From Sthenelais limicola (taxonomy: Eukaryota; Annelida; Polychaeta; Phyllodocida; Sigalionidae): a stretch of 64,000 nucleotides of DNA. Shown one piece after another: positions 9,727-20,656 of the stretch. The notes under the pieces are model-generated. The model was given only the letters and a program-made list of their open reading frames with translations, did not search any database and was not told the DNA's origin. Location of the stretch: the NCBI GenBank assembly GCA_942159475.1, contig OW804094.1, positions 22,729,323 through 22,793,322 on the forward strand. Direction: 5' to 3'. The first letter of the stretch is position 1. Every line of letters begins with the position of its first letter. The position numbers and the translations under genes were made by a program.

Positions 9727-10671
9727 ATATGGGGAACCAGACTATCTAGAAAATTATCAAGTGGTTACTGACCACTCAAAACAGGGCTTGATTTCAAATC
9801 AAATCAAGAATGTTATAATCACGTGTCTATAAGCAAATATAAAACAACACTATTCGTATTCCCAAACAATAAGTTATGAACCTCTGTATTATTAAATTTG
9901 GAATGCCAACTCTTGTTATACCAGCATAATCATGTTTGAACAGGGCCTTTGATCAAACCCTCATTGCAAAAAGTATTAATTAGCGCCCTTTCAGGATTCC
10001 ATTTCGCGTTTTTTTATTTTCTCTTTTTATTTCTAAATGAATCCTAGGTTTGCACGAGGAACCTTGAATCAAGTGGTCTCCCCTGGCGGGAGAATCAAAG
10101 AACCTTACTGACAACCTTTGTTTGAGCAATCTACAGTAAATCCTCGTTATTATATTGCTGGAATGTGTGTTTTATACTGTTATCTATTTTCCTCTTTTTT
10201 GTGGATGGTAGATTGTCATAATGCTGAGTGTATACAAATAGAGAAACAATGAAATGTATCGTTTCCATATCTGCATTAGGGCAGCACAAGAGCGGTAAAA
10301 GTAGCAAAAGAAGTAAAAAAATTAAAAGGGAAGAACAAAACAGTTAATTGTGTAGTCGAGTACTATTTCTTTATCATATATGCGCATTCCATATGAGAGG
10401 TGCTATAAGTGGGGTGCTATAAAAATATTAATATAGTACGCATACTATATGAACTACTTCGTCAACAAGTCGGCCACTTTTATGCACCAAGTTTTATGCC
10501 CATGTAATAAATATAGAATGAAACCCGCCTGCAATAATCAACAAATTTATTGGATTTTATTCGTCCACATTAGCACTCTGCCAACGGCATCATGCTTATG
10601 TGGACGAATCTCGTCCAAAAAAATTTCGATTATTGCCAGCTCGTTCCATTCTCTCTTTGTATTATTATTTC
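9727..10671. other. Unassigned segment, about 0.95 kb
   Basis: AT-rich DNA with no repeat family recognised. A 76-codon frame at 10449-10679 has no motif and lacks exon-like boundaries. I see nothing to annotate. Confidence 0.5.
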
Positions 10672-10825
10672 AGAATTAAGAGACTGCCTTCAAACTGAGG
10701 GAAAGCATCGTGCTCCAAACTGCATAATGCCCTTGAAATGCCGAAGCATGCTAAAAGGCCAGAAAAGCCATTAGCGCAGTAGGCGTCCAATCACTGGCAT
10801 TCCATTTGTCTCAGATCTGAGCAGC
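10672..10825 (+). mobile_element. Family D repeat, diverged
   Basis: Family D is about 200 bp. In plus orientation it runs from CAGTCTAGGCCCAAAG through CCTTCAAACGAAGGGAAAGC and CATTAAAACG to GAGGGTTTGGACCTAGAGTG, so its ends are imperfect inverted repeats. This copy retains CTTCAAACTGAGGGAAAGC and ATTAGCGCAGTAGGCGTCCA but lacks the left tip. Confidence 0.65.
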
Positions 10826-11106
10826 TGTGAGCATAGACTGTACTAGTGAATTATCCGGAATATCGAGGAGCTCAGCAGGCGAGGTGCTAGTGTATTTACC
10901 AAGGCTAATAGGACAGTGCAATGAGCCATGTGTCTGCAACATGCCGCAATTGGACTAACTCACTGAGGTGTATCTTACAGCAGGGAAGACAACAGAAAAT
11001 AATTACCTTCACCCATTGTCTCTCTACTTAAATATGGATCTGTAGGCGGCGGAGGCAGTGGACCGTGGTCTTTAAGTTGTCTAGTCCAATCAGGGAGAAG
11101 ATAATA
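10826..11106. other. Unassigned segment
   Basis: No gene or repeat recognised between family D and family A. Confidence 0.5.
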
Positions 11107-11339
11107 GGGTCAGATTTTCAAAAAATGTACAAATGTACTGCACTAATTTTCTCAAATAACCCATATTTAAGACAGATGTGCTTTGAAATGTAGTTTAACA
11201 TAGCTAAACAGATACTATAAATCAATGCGACACCAAATATAGTTAGATATACTTGGTATTCACAATTTCTCAGCCTAATTTAGCAAAATTCTCTAAATTT
11301 GTAGAGCTGCCAATTGTACATTTTCTGACAATCTGACCC
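11107..11339 (+). mobile_element. Family A MITE, type 2, complete
   Basis: Counting the outer A on each side as element, AT flanks both ends, another 2-bp duplication. TIRs are almost intact. Confidence 0.88.
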
Positions 11340-11463
11340 AATATCGGTGTCTGTTGATGCAGGGCCACTAAGTGGTGAAGGGGAGGGAAGGGGAAGTCCC
11401 GCTCTCCTTTGATATCCTCGTCTTTTCAAGTTCTCCTGTGTTATTAAATCTCAGTAGGTTGTG

Positions 11464-11672
11464 TCCAGTCTAGGCCCAAAGATGAGAGAGTGCCTTCAAA
11501 CGGAGTGAGAAGCCTCTCCTCTCCCCAAATTGCTATTGTAATTCCATTAAGACCACACAATGTCATCATAATCCCATTAGAACGCCTAGTCCTAGGACAG
11601 GAAACCGATTAGCGAATTAGGCGTCCAATCACTGACATACCTTTGTTATCTGACCTGAGGGTTTGGGCCTGG
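11464..11672 (+). mobile_element. Family D repeat, complete
   Basis: The left end CAGTCTAGGCCCAAAGATGA and right end GAGGGTTTGGGCCTGG form the imperfect terminal inverted pair. The body has AATTCCATTAAGACC and AAACCGATTAGCGAATTAGG. Confidence 0.8.
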
Positions 11673-11687
11673 AATGTGGAATGAAGA

Positions 11688-11846
11688 ATTGACAAATCCT
11701 TAATCAATATATTCCTTCCTCAGCTACTTCCCTTTCCTAAACAGCTGGTAAGGAACTTTTAGAGAAGGAATTTGCTTTACAGACAATTGCTAATTGTTAT
11801 TCCTACAGTAGGAATCTCCAACTTAAGCACGAAATAATAGCTAGGA
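11688..11846 (+). mobile_element. Family E repeat, partial
   Basis: Shares GACAAATCCTTAA, TTCCTTCCTCAGC, CAATTGCTAATTGTTATTCC and TACAGTAGGAA with the full element at 20657-21265. The outer GGGGCC tips are missing. Confidence 0.6.
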
Positions 11847-11879
11847 TTGTTCTGGCTTTCTGCCTGCGGTGGGGCCAGG

Positions 11880-12005
11880 ACTTTATTTTTTTAAATCAGG
11901 GCGCACCTAGTATTTGCTAGTTTATTTCTTATTTGTTTATAAAGACTCCTTGATAATGTTGCCCGAAACGTCGGAACCCCAATAAACAAAACAAACAGTT
12001 AAATG
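11880..12005 (+). mobile_element. Penelope-like element end with relic hammerhead-like motif
   Basis: TTGATAATGTTGCCCGAAAC then GTCGGAACCCC (11950-11980) resembles the hammerhead ribozyme segment in the terminal repeats of Penelope-like retroelements, whose core is CTGATGA...GAAAC-GTC. Here the first core element reads TTGATAA, two changes from consensus, so activity is unlikely. CAATAAACAAAACAAAC follows. No reverse transcriptase/GIY-YIG frame is nearby. The assignment rests on remembered motif similarity. Confidence 0.4.
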
Positions 12006-12407
12006 CAACACGTCCGGTTTTTTCCTTGTTCTGGATTGAATTCACCCCCTTCGTGTTTATAAATATATTGCTTTATAAAAATGAGTTTGCAGCAAGGCAA
12101 AACTAATAGAACGTGGAACGTATACCACAAATGACAATCTGTGAGTAAATGTTGAAATGCATTATTATGTATAATCTGTATTGTTTCATAAATTCAATAA
12201 CCTGTTCAGACCGTAATAGTTTAATAGTTAAGAATAGTTTAAATTAAAGATTTAATTCAAGATCATAAACCCATATACACCACTCGTATAAGATTAGATT
12301 GCGGGATTCTTTTTTTAGGAAACACAAGATATTTCTTAAAAACAGTCTTCAATTTAAGATTTCTCGTAAATCTTTACAATATCTTAAACCCGTATACGAC
12401 ACTCTTA
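12006..12407. other. Unassigned AT-rich segment
   Basis: No gene. Two imperfect direct repeats share ATTTAAGATTTCTCGTAAAT-like text (about 12245-12275 and 12345-12375); related text occurs near 52065-52110. Confidence 0.45.
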
Positions 12408-13053
12408 TCCATATAATATAAGGGTAAAGCGATTTCTACAAAAAGAGGTAGAAAAGAAAAGGTGGAAAGAGGGGTTTCTTTGTCCCAAATGTTCTCGGAA
12501 TTTGTTGTTTTACAAACCACTTTACTCATCTGTAGAGGTCTGTCCCCCCTCTCTGGATGTTGTCATATGTGGTTTGTGAAGGTATTTGGGGTGGAAATGT
12601 GATTTTGAAGCCTTTTTTAAATCGGGATACCCACACTTTATTTATAGCCTGGGAAAGCCCCTGTGAGATACGACTTCATTTCCCACAACCTACGTCCAGG
12701 GGGACCTAGGGGGAGTATCAGAAGAGGGGAGGGAGAGCGTGGGGGGGGGGGGGGGAATCGGAGAGCGGAGACGGAGCATGGTTTTCTATCAAAGTTTAAT
12801 CAAACTTTAATATATAATTAAAAAGGTTTCTACCACTCTAACAAATGTAAAACAAATATGGAAAACATTATTATGTAACAGCAACTTCATCAAAGTTCTA
12901 TAATGATAATAATGAGGAAGAGGGGAGGGAGATGGGGGAGGCAGAGAGGGGGAAATCGGAGATGGGGTTGGGAGAGAGGGAGGGAAAAGAGGGAGAGGGG
13001 AAAGTGTGGGGAGAGAGAGAGAGTGACCATCCGGAGGACGGGTACTTTGCTAG
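12408..13053 (+). mobile_element. Non-autonomous Helitron, copy 1
   Basis: The 5-prime end is TCCATATAATATAAGGGTAA, starting with TC after an A. The 3-prime end is CCATCC-GGA-GGACGG followed by GTACTTTGCTAG, then T. A short hairpin about 10 nt before a CTRR end, inserted between A and T with no duplication, is the Helitron signature. The first 300 bp closely match copy 2 (22459-23370); the right part is purine-rich (GGGAGA-like) and differs in length. There is no Rep/helicase frame, so it depends on an autonomous partner. Confidence 0.85.
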
Positions 13054-13171
13054 TATATATATAAGATTAGCTCTACAATGTTTTTTATGAAACATTTTTA
13101 AATTCAGAATCAAACATAATCAATAGGCCATTGAACTAGCCATTGAACTAGCCAGAACTAGCATAACAACA

Positions 13172-13390
13172 GGGTCAGATTTTCAGAAAATGCACAATCT
13201 ACAGTTCTACACATCACTCAAATTCTTCTAAATTAGAGTGAAAAATTATAAATACTGAATATATCTGAGTGTATGCTGTATTGTATTCATTCAATAAATC
13301 TGTCTGGTTATGTTGAAATGTATTTTGAACCTGAATTTCGTCTTAAATTTGGGTTATGTGAGAGGATTGGTGTAGGCCAATTGTACATTT
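13172..13390 (-). mobile_element. Family A MITE, type 3, left half of a composite
   Basis: Begins with an intact TIR and CACAATCTACAGTTCTACAC, but stops at TTGTACATTT without the outer half of the right TIR; the next copy starts at that base. Confidence 0.85.
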
Positions 13391-13625
13391 GGGCCAGATT
13401 TTCAGAAAATGTACAGTTCACCTTCACCAATCTTCTCAAATAACCCAAATTTCAGACAAAAATAAAGTTAAAAATACAGTTGAACCTAACTAAACCGATT
13501 GCTGGAATCAATGCAAAGCAGAATATACTCGAATTTACAAAGTATTGACCAAATTACAGCCTCATTTAGCAGAATTTACTAAATGTGAACATCTGCCAAT
13601 TGTACATTTTCTGGAAATCTTACCC
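13391..13625 (+). mobile_element. Family A MITE, type 1, right half of a composite
   Basis: Starts GGGCCAGATTTTCAG immediately at the truncated end of the type 3 copy and ends with TGGAAATCTTACCC. The two copies are in opposite orientation, so the composite has two different bodies between outward-facing TIRs. Confidence 0.85.
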
Positions 13626-13942
13626 ATTTACAGGAAACTTCACCCAACAACGACCCAATCCAGGAACTCTGTATACATCCTGAAGTGCCTATGATGAAGA
13701 CCCTCAGCTTAAGGACCGTCAACAGGCCTATCAACATTCACATGGCTCTACAGGTTCTGAGCGGAACAGCTATTTTAGGTTGCAGGAAGAGACCTGGGAC
13801 TTGGAGAAGCTTACTCTTTTTAAAGTTTCCAGAAACTAGAAGTATCAGGAAGGGGCTGTGATGGTGCGAGGAAACCCCGGTGATCCCATCCATAGGCACC
13901 CAAAGGCTCATTATACCAGGTTGTGTATGGGTGGGTCTATAT

Positions 13943-14173
13943 GGCTCAGATTTTCAGAAATTGTACAATTGGCAACTCTACACATTTAGGAAATTCTTCT
14001 AAATTATGCTGAAAAATGATGAATACTGGGTATATATATGAGTATATTTGGTATCGCATTGATTTAAAGTGTCAGTTTTGTTATGCTAAACTGAATTTTG
14101 AAGCTCATTTTTGTCTTAAATGTGGGTTATTTGAGAGGATTGGTGAAGGTGAATTGTACATCTTCTGAAAATC
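13943..14173 (-). mobile_element. Family A MITE, type 2, right tip lost
   Basis: The left TIR is GGCTCAGATTTTCAG. The right end stops at CTTCTGAAAATCG without CTGACCC. Confidence 0.82.
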
Positions 14174-15589
14174 GTTATAGGCCTTTCAAGCAGCAGTCCC
14201 AGCCATCTCCGATCACAATAAATTATCTAAATGTGTGTGTGTGGTTTCTTTTCAAATTAGTTCTTACACAGTAAAAAAATATACTTTGCTTCAGATATCA
14301 AAGAACCCGATTCAGAATAGTACATGTATGTTAAGATTAAATTATCTGAAATTCATTTTTGGTCATTTGTCTGTCGATTTGTCACTCCACTGCCCCCCAC
14401 GATTTTGCAGTGCTACCTATTACCGCGTTTGAGCAACCAAATTTGGGTGTTAAATTGGTCTGTGGTAAGAAGGGACCATATAGCGGCCGGTGCCTCGCCG
14501 GCTCTTAACAACTAACACATGTTTGGAGGGTGAGACCCTCTATGAGTAGGGTGTTTAGGTCAAAATTAGATATAGCTGAATATAATTAAGTTTAAACAAT
14601 AATGCAATAATGCAAACTAGACACACAGTGGATTCAAATGCAAAAATCCGAATTAAATTATTTTTATTCAAAAAAAAGTTATACCATGTCAAAGGTAAGA
14701 AATTTGGGAGAAAATTACCCTCCTTAACTTCAGGAGCCCCAGTCTCAGTAACCCTACACCTTGTGGTGACAGCCTATGAGATGTTATTGGTAAAGGGCGA
14801 TCAAGCGCGCAGGGGGTAAGGGAGATCCTATCTGGGCCCTCCGGTAATAGGTAGGACTGTTTGGCCTCCCAATGAATTCTATGATCAACCAGGATTGGAA
14901 ATGAAATCATAGGCTGTGTGTGGGGTAGGGTTTAAGTGAAAGGAATGAAATAGAACTATAATATAATGTTGTATTATCGAAGATGATCTAGATGTAATAA
15001 AGTAATAATAATCTAGCTAGCCCAAAGGAGGCCCAAATCGGATAGCAATCGGGAGCCAAATCGGCTGTGTGTGGGCAGGGTCTACAATCATCCACGATTT
15101 CACTGAGCTTCTTTAAGAAATCGTACAAAGTTCTAGTCTTAAGGCCTAAATCGGCCTTGAATAAGCACATTATGTGTGTGCGGGCTTTTAGCTGGTGAAG
15201 AAAGCACTTTAAGACTTGGTCCCCAAGGTGCACTGCTTATCTTAGTCATTTGCCACGTTGGCGAGCAAGTGGTGGCACTGAGGGACCTTTAAGGGGGTGG
15301 GGTGTTCTGGTTTAATGGAAACGATCATTTTAACGGGGTTGGCCTTTAGACATCCCCCCCTATTTATCCTCCTGTCATTAACTTGCCCTTCTCCAGGGTG
15401 CTCCAGGGTGTTTCCATGGCAATGATTTAGTGTAAGGCAGGTTGGGGTTTAAATACTGCCTCAACAGGGTCTTGACATCCAGCACAACTTATGGAGTACC
15501 GTATAGCCGCAAATATTTGCCGCCAGTTAAACGGGCCATGAAAATTAATGAAGCTGCAAAACCCCATAAAAATTGATAAAGTGCTTATC
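14174..15589. other. Unassigned segment, 1.4 kb
   Basis: No repeat family recognised and no supported gene. Several frames of 60 to 80 codons on both strands lack motifs. CpG-rich GCGGCCGGTGCCTCGCCGGC at about 14482-14501 contains a GCCGG inverted pair. This is the longest stretch in the first half of the window without a recognised element. Confidence 0.5.
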
Positions 15590-15790
15590 ACTCTAGGTCC
15601 AAACCCTCAGATCAGATAAGAATGGTATGTCAGCCTACTTCACTAATCGGTTTCATGGCCTAGGAGTCGGCGTTTTAATGACATTTGACATTTTGCGGTC
15701 TTAATGGAATTATAATGACACTATGAGGTGAGAGGTGAGAGGCTTTCCCTTCGTTTGAAGGGATTCTCTCAACTTTGGGCCTAGACTGTA
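15590..15790 (-). mobile_element. Family D repeat, complete, reversed
   Basis: Runs from CACTCTAGGTCCAAACCCTC through CCCTTCGTTTGAAGG to CAACTTTGGGCCTAGACTG. A local GAGGTGAGAGGTGAGAGG duplication sits in the middle. Confidence 0.85.
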
Positions 15791-15799
15791 ATGACCAAC

Positions 15800-15925
15800 A
15801 TTGAGGTGCTTCTGGTGCACTGTCTGTTTATAATCCCAAGGCAAAACCAAGGGATTATGGACAAATAGTGCACCAGCAGGCCCTAAATAGAGGTTATTAA
15901 TCCTGTTAGTCTATACCGTAGGTGG
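15800..15925 (+). repeat. Hairpin-forming repeat, family I, copy 1
   Basis: The arms CTGGTGCACTGTCTGTTTAT then AATCCC (15812-15837) and GGGATTATGGACAAATAGTG then CACCAG (15851-15876) pair over 26 positions with four mismatches around a 13-nt loop. GAGGTTATTAATC follows. A second copy is at 53460-53560 with a partly altered hairpin, so this is a dispersed element. Confidence 0.6.
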
Positions 15926-16584
15926 CTATAGCCTCAAGACTTGCAAGGCAGTGATTCGTGTCCGGGATTCAAAGTCAATACTGCCGTTAATATGACTCCA
16001 CTTGGATGTCATCACCGCATTAAGCAACCATCACTCTGTCACTCAATGTCAATAAATGTGTGCACTTTGAGGCCTTTTTGTTTGTTTTCTTTCATACAAA
16101 CATTACACTGCAAATCCAGGTCAAAAGGTGGAACACTAGTGTCCCTTGGGCAGAAACAATAGTGGGCGGAACCGGAAGTTCAGCCATGTTTTATATCAAA
16201 TCAAATCTTGAACAATTTACTTTCCAATGATGTGACGGAATGATGTACACAACCTTCAATATGACTAAGGACGCTGGCCATAGCACCTAGTCGAGTAATT
16301 AATGAATATTTCTTTACAAATTATATTGACAAATGAAATATGAAGGTTTATAATGTCTGTTTTATATATAAATGGCGCCTGTTATATTTCTAGCAAATTT
16401 CATGACATGTATAGGGGTCAAATCTCATGTATAGTATAACTCCTATAAGCTATATCTTGCTCTACTTTGTTTGTTGACAATTCACCGAAGGCCTAATGTT
16501 TTAGGGTAAAACATGGGAATATCTGTTGAAACCAATACGCAAAAGACTTTAAAGGTTGTAGAATCGATAAGAAAACTATTATAA
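15926..16584. other. Unassigned segment
   Basis: No gene or repeat recognised; the 73-codon frame at 15941-16162 has no identifiable motif. Confidence 0.5.
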
Positions 16585-16813
16585 GGGTCAGATTTTCAGA
16601 AAATGTACAATTCAACTTCACCAATCTTCTCAAATAACCCAAATTTCAGACGAAAATAAAGTTCAAAATACAGTTCAACCTAACCAAACAGATTGCTAGA
16701 ATCAATGCAATGCTGAATATACTTGAATTTACCCAGTATTGACCAAATTGCAGCCTCATTTAGCAGAATTTGCTCAATGTGTACAGCTGCTAATTGTACA
16801 TTTTCTGAAAATC
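16585..16813 (+). mobile_element. Family A MITE, type 1, right tip lost
   Basis: Intact left TIR and body; the right end stops at CTGAAAATCCAT without CTGACCC. Confidence 0.87.
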
Positions 16814-17060
16814 CATTTAGGTCTAGCCAATCTAACCTAGAGTTGACAACAGCAAACAACGATGTAAACAGTAAAATATATGGCAAACTCGATCTCTAAC
16901 TCAACCTCGACCTGACATTTGCAATCATCCTAAGGATGTAGTAATTAGAAGGTAATTATCATTATTCTTATCGGGTCGTTGACGTCATGAGTGACCTACC
17001 TGTATGTAATGGTGGATGTATAACTTGTTTTGAGAATTGTTAATAACGATAAATGTACAT

Positions 17061-17300
17061 GGGTGAAGTCGCCAGAAAATGTACAATAATTCGCCTTCAC
17101 CAATCCTCTCAAATAACCCAAAATTAAGACAAAAATGAAGTTCAAACCTCAGTTCAACATAACCAAACCGATAGCTAGAATCAATGCAATGCCAAATATA
17201 CTCGAACTTATAGTATTAACCAAATTGCAGCCTAATTTAGCAGAATTTACTAAATGTGTACAGCTGCCAATTATTGTACATCTTTTTGAAAATCTGACCC
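17061..17300 (+). mobile_element. Family A MITE, type 1, variant left tip
   Basis: The left tip is GGGTGAAGTCGCCAG and the right tip is ordinary. Extra AAT and ATT insertions flank the inner TIR parts, keeping the two arms symmetrical. Confidence 0.88.
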
Positions 17301-17605
17301 ATATCTGGAGTACTGAGAACTATGAAGGAGACTAGCCAGACTATCTAAAAGTCATCGGATTTTCCCCCAAATCGTTCCACTGATAGTTCCAAGTACATAC
17401 CGAATTCAAAGATGCTATTTATTAAGTACCTTTCCATATTTATTTCCCCACTGTGGGGTCGATCTCCTGCAGTGTTACTATAGGCGGCTATCGGTAAATG
17501 TCATAATTCTACACATTTTTGTATATTTGATCAGAAAAGGGTCATCAGATTCTTTTTAAATTCACATATCATATTCTCATAATAGTTTAGATTACGGAAC
17601 AGTAC

Positions 17606-17850
17606 TGAATTTATACAAGTCTTAATTTATACAAGTCTTAATTTATACAAGCCAGAATGCCAGAATTTATAAGTCTGAATTTATACAAGTCTGAATTCAT
17701 ACAAGCCCGAATTTGGACAATCCTGAATTTATATACACACCAGAATTTATACAAGCCAGAATTTATATTTATAAGTCTGAATTTATGCAAGCCGGAATTT
17801 ATCAATTGTATACAAGTCTGAATTTATACAAGTCTGAATTTAGATATTCT
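17606..17850. repeat. Degenerate tandem repeat, about 16-bp unit
   Basis: About 14 imperfect units close to TGAATTTATACAAGTC. The open frames here (repeated EFI/YKSE-like text) come from the repeat. Confidence 0.8.
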
Positions 17851-18177
17851 GAAGGGAGTGCAATATCATATGGAGGTGGCAATACAAGTGTATACGGTGT
17901 ATGTATATGCTGGATACTGGAAGGCCCTATAGGAGGTATTTTATCATTTTTCCAGTCACAGGGACTGCCCAGCCCTGGTAAACTTCCGTCGAGATCCTGG
18001 GCTCTACTATAAGTGCCTCGATTCCCGGCCAACTAACCATTGCCCTGTCACCAGCCATAGACCCCCACATAAACACCATAAATCAGTTTCTTCCAGTTTC
18101 TTTTTTGTTCCGATGAAATATACAATGTATATTAATCTTATGGCAATATACCACGATAATTAATACAGAACATATAT

Positions 18178-18413
18178 GGGTCAGATTTTCGGAAAATGTA
18201 CAATTCGCTTTCACCAATCCTCTCAAATAGCCCACATTTAAGACAGAAATGAGCTTCAAAATGCAGTTTAACATAACAGAACTGATATTTTAAATCAATG
18301 CGATACCAATATGTACTCAGATATACCAAGTATTCTTCATTTTCCAGCCTAATTTAGTGGAATTTCCCAAATGTGTAGAGCTGCCAATTGTACATTTTCT
18401 GAAAATCTGACCC
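18178..18413 (+). mobile_element. Family A MITE, type 2, complete
   Basis: Both TIRs are present (GGGTCAGATTTTCGG left). TA flanks both sides. The body has TTTAACATAACAGAACTGAT. Confidence 0.9.
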
Positions 18414-18626
18414 TTATGTGAACGTAGCTAAACACCCTCCGCTCCCGTCAAACTGATAAAGAATTCAGAACATAATTATAGCAAGAAAAGCCAGGTTACT
18501 CCCGAATATAGAAAACATCCTTTTTGTTTTCAAGCTAGCGGCTGAACGAGCAATTGTCATGTTGTTGTCACAGGAAAATATTGAAATATTAACTTTAGAA
18601 GTTGGGATTAGGCAGATTCCACAAAT

Positions 18627-18836
18627 GTGATGTGTTTCAGGAAAATGAGTCCCAAGTCGCAAAATTGGTGTTTTTCAAAGTCGTTTACTTACACGATCTC
18701 TTTGTTGGAATATTTTCATTTTCGGAGTGTCTAGTCCCTGTGGTTGTATGAATACATCTACGAAATTTCAAGACTGTTTATTTATTATATCAGTGCGTTC
18801 CTAAGATCATCCCATTGAGTGTATTTAGCTACTTTT
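18627..18836 (+). mobile_element. Family B left half, joined to an inverted partner
   Basis: Starts TGTGATGTGTTTCAGGAAAA and continues through TTCAAAGTCGTTTACTTAC to GTGTATTTAGCTACTTTTAG, where it abruptly meets the terminal sequence of another B segment. Confidence 0.75.
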
Positions 18837-19035
18837 AGGAAAATGAGTCATAAGTCGCAAAATATGGATTTTGAGATATCACCATATTTGAAAAGAGGAG
18901 ATCAACCCGATTCCAATGAGTGTAAACATTAAGGTCATCTTATAAGTACTTTTATCTTTTTAGTTAGATATTTTTATTTTTGAAAGAACGTTTGCAATAT
19001 ATCTGGGTGGATAATTACCAGTAAACGGATCACAA
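18833..19035 (-). mobile_element. Family B right half, inverted
   Basis: TTAGGAAAATGAGTCATAAG leads into TTTTGAGATATCACCATATT, the minus-type end, and stops near ATTACCAGTAAAC. With the preceding half it forms a composite of the two B ends pointing the same way. Confidence 0.7.
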
Positions 19036-19275
19036 ATGTTAACCTTTGGTACATCTAATAGGTAGTTTTATATCTGTGTATGTTCGAAAATATGTTACTG
19101 ATGTTTCTATATGGGAAATCACTAGTAAAGTAGTTAAATCTTTAGGGTGAACCTGTCATCAGCAGCGAGAAATATAATTATTATTATTATATATTTATAG
19201 TCGTTTAATTTGGTGCATGTGCTGATGCGGCTAAAGACACGCAACATTCGGGTTGGAAAGTGTATTGTAACATAT

Positions 19276-19514
19276 GGGTCCGATTTTCAGAAAATGTACA
19301 ATCGACAGTTCTACACATTTCCCAAATTCTGTAAAATTAGAGTGAACAATGATAATTACTGAGTATTTCTGAGTGTATTCTGTATTGTATTCATTCAATA
19401 AATCAGTCTGGTTATGTTGAACTGTATTTAGAACCTGATGTTCGTCTTAAATTTGGGTTATTTGAGAGGATTGGTGACAATTGGCCAATTGTAAATTTTC
19501 TGAAGACTTCACCC
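19276..19514 (-). mobile_element. Family A MITE, type 3, variant right tip
   Basis: GGGTCCGATTTTCAG is on the left and CTGAAGACTTCACCC on the right. The variant tip is on the CACCTTCACC-side end, as in the other tip variants. Confidence 0.88.
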
Positions 19515-19989
19515 ATATATCATATGAAAAGAAATTTGACAAGAAAATCGACTGACGCAAAATTAAGAAACAATTGCTATTACAACCACAGCAAATCTGC
19601 TGTAAAAACTGCCAAGAAATCACAAGGTGTTAAGTATTTTCTTCTCGTTGCAAGTCAGAAGAAAGCGAGCCTGTGATTAATTGTGTTTACATTGGCGAGT
19701 GACCCCCCTTCATTTATTTTGGGTAATTGGCGGGTGTAAACACTGGAAGGCAATTGGCACCTGCAGCGGGACCACATGGGAAGGCAATCCGTTGCGGGAA
19801 TTCATTTTGGGAGAGGAGAATTAGTGGGAAGGAGAGGGCAGGGGAGGGCAGGGGACCGAAGATGTTTCTTAGAGTTAAGATATTTTTTTATTCAGAAAGA
19901 GCATGTCATGTTATTTTCAGCATATCCAACAAGTGCAATATTATAAATTTTCAATCATGAAAATAGGAAAAATCGAGTCATAAATCTGA

Positions 19990-20340
19990 ATTTCAGCAGT
20001 AATCTTAGTAAAAAACAAGATTGGTTGCCATGACAATCCCACATAACTCATTAGTGAAATACGTACTATGCGTAAATCACTCTATATGCGTTGTTTTCTG
20101 TACTTGAAGGAGCATGGACATCGCACAAGTTACTATTCTAACGACTAAAAACAACGAGTTAATATTATTAGAGTTATTATATGTTTTTAATAATATAAAT
20201 AGAATAATTCGTTTTAGTCATGAAGTTAAATATTAGCAGTAAACGTGCATACAAACGCATCAATTGGTTGCCATGACTACCACATGTAACTCACTAGTGA
20301 AATGCGTACTCAGCATTACTCACTCTAGATACGTTGTTAT
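19990..20340. repeat. Imperfect direct duplication
   Basis: About 75 to 100 bp at 19990-20100 recurs at 20225-20340: TTGGTTGCCATGACAATCCC against TTGGTTGCCATGACTACCAC, then TAGTGAAATACGTACT against TAGTGAAATGCGTACT and ACTCTATATGCGTTGTT against ACTCTAGATACGTTGTT. The spacer is about 140 bp. No gene is seen; it may be the terminal direct repeats of an unrecognised element. Confidence 0.6.
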
Positions 20341-20439
20341 AGTATCTGTATTTCTGAACTGTCGAAAAAATAGATATGTTAAAACAATGTGGCAGAGCAT
20401 TCTAAACCACTGGCGCTGGATCCAGAGGTATGAGAATGC

Positions 20440-20621
20440 AGTCTAGGCCCAAAGATGGGAGAGTCCCTTCAAACGAAGGGAAAGCCTCTCGCCTCAAACA
20501 ACAAACAACAAAATATCATTATATTCCCATTAAAACGACGCGTCTGAGGCGAGGAGACCAACTAGCGAAGTAGGCTGACATACAATTCTTATCTGATCTG
20601 AGGGTTTGGACCTAGAGTGAA
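20440..20621 (+). mobile_element. Family D repeat, complete
   Basis: CAGTCTAGGCCCAAAGATGG left, TGAGGGTTTGGACCTAGAGT right. A short AACAAACAACAAA expansion is in the middle. Confidence 0.85.
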
Positions 20622-20656
20622 TGTGGGTTCAAACCCTGAGGCTGCAAATGCCACCC

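Noticed and set aside
13634..13861. 76-codon open frame with fairly balanced composition
   Set aside because: No start context, no motif, and no splice-like boundaries; it lies between two family A copies and is within chance expectation.
17713..18032. 99-codon frame with EFIQARIYIYKSEF
   Set aside because: Comes from the 16-bp tandem repeat; the C-terminal half has no motif.
20625..20640. GGGTTCAAACCC, a box-B-like stretch
   Set aside because: No box A upstream; it sits between family D and family E and is a simple short palindrome.
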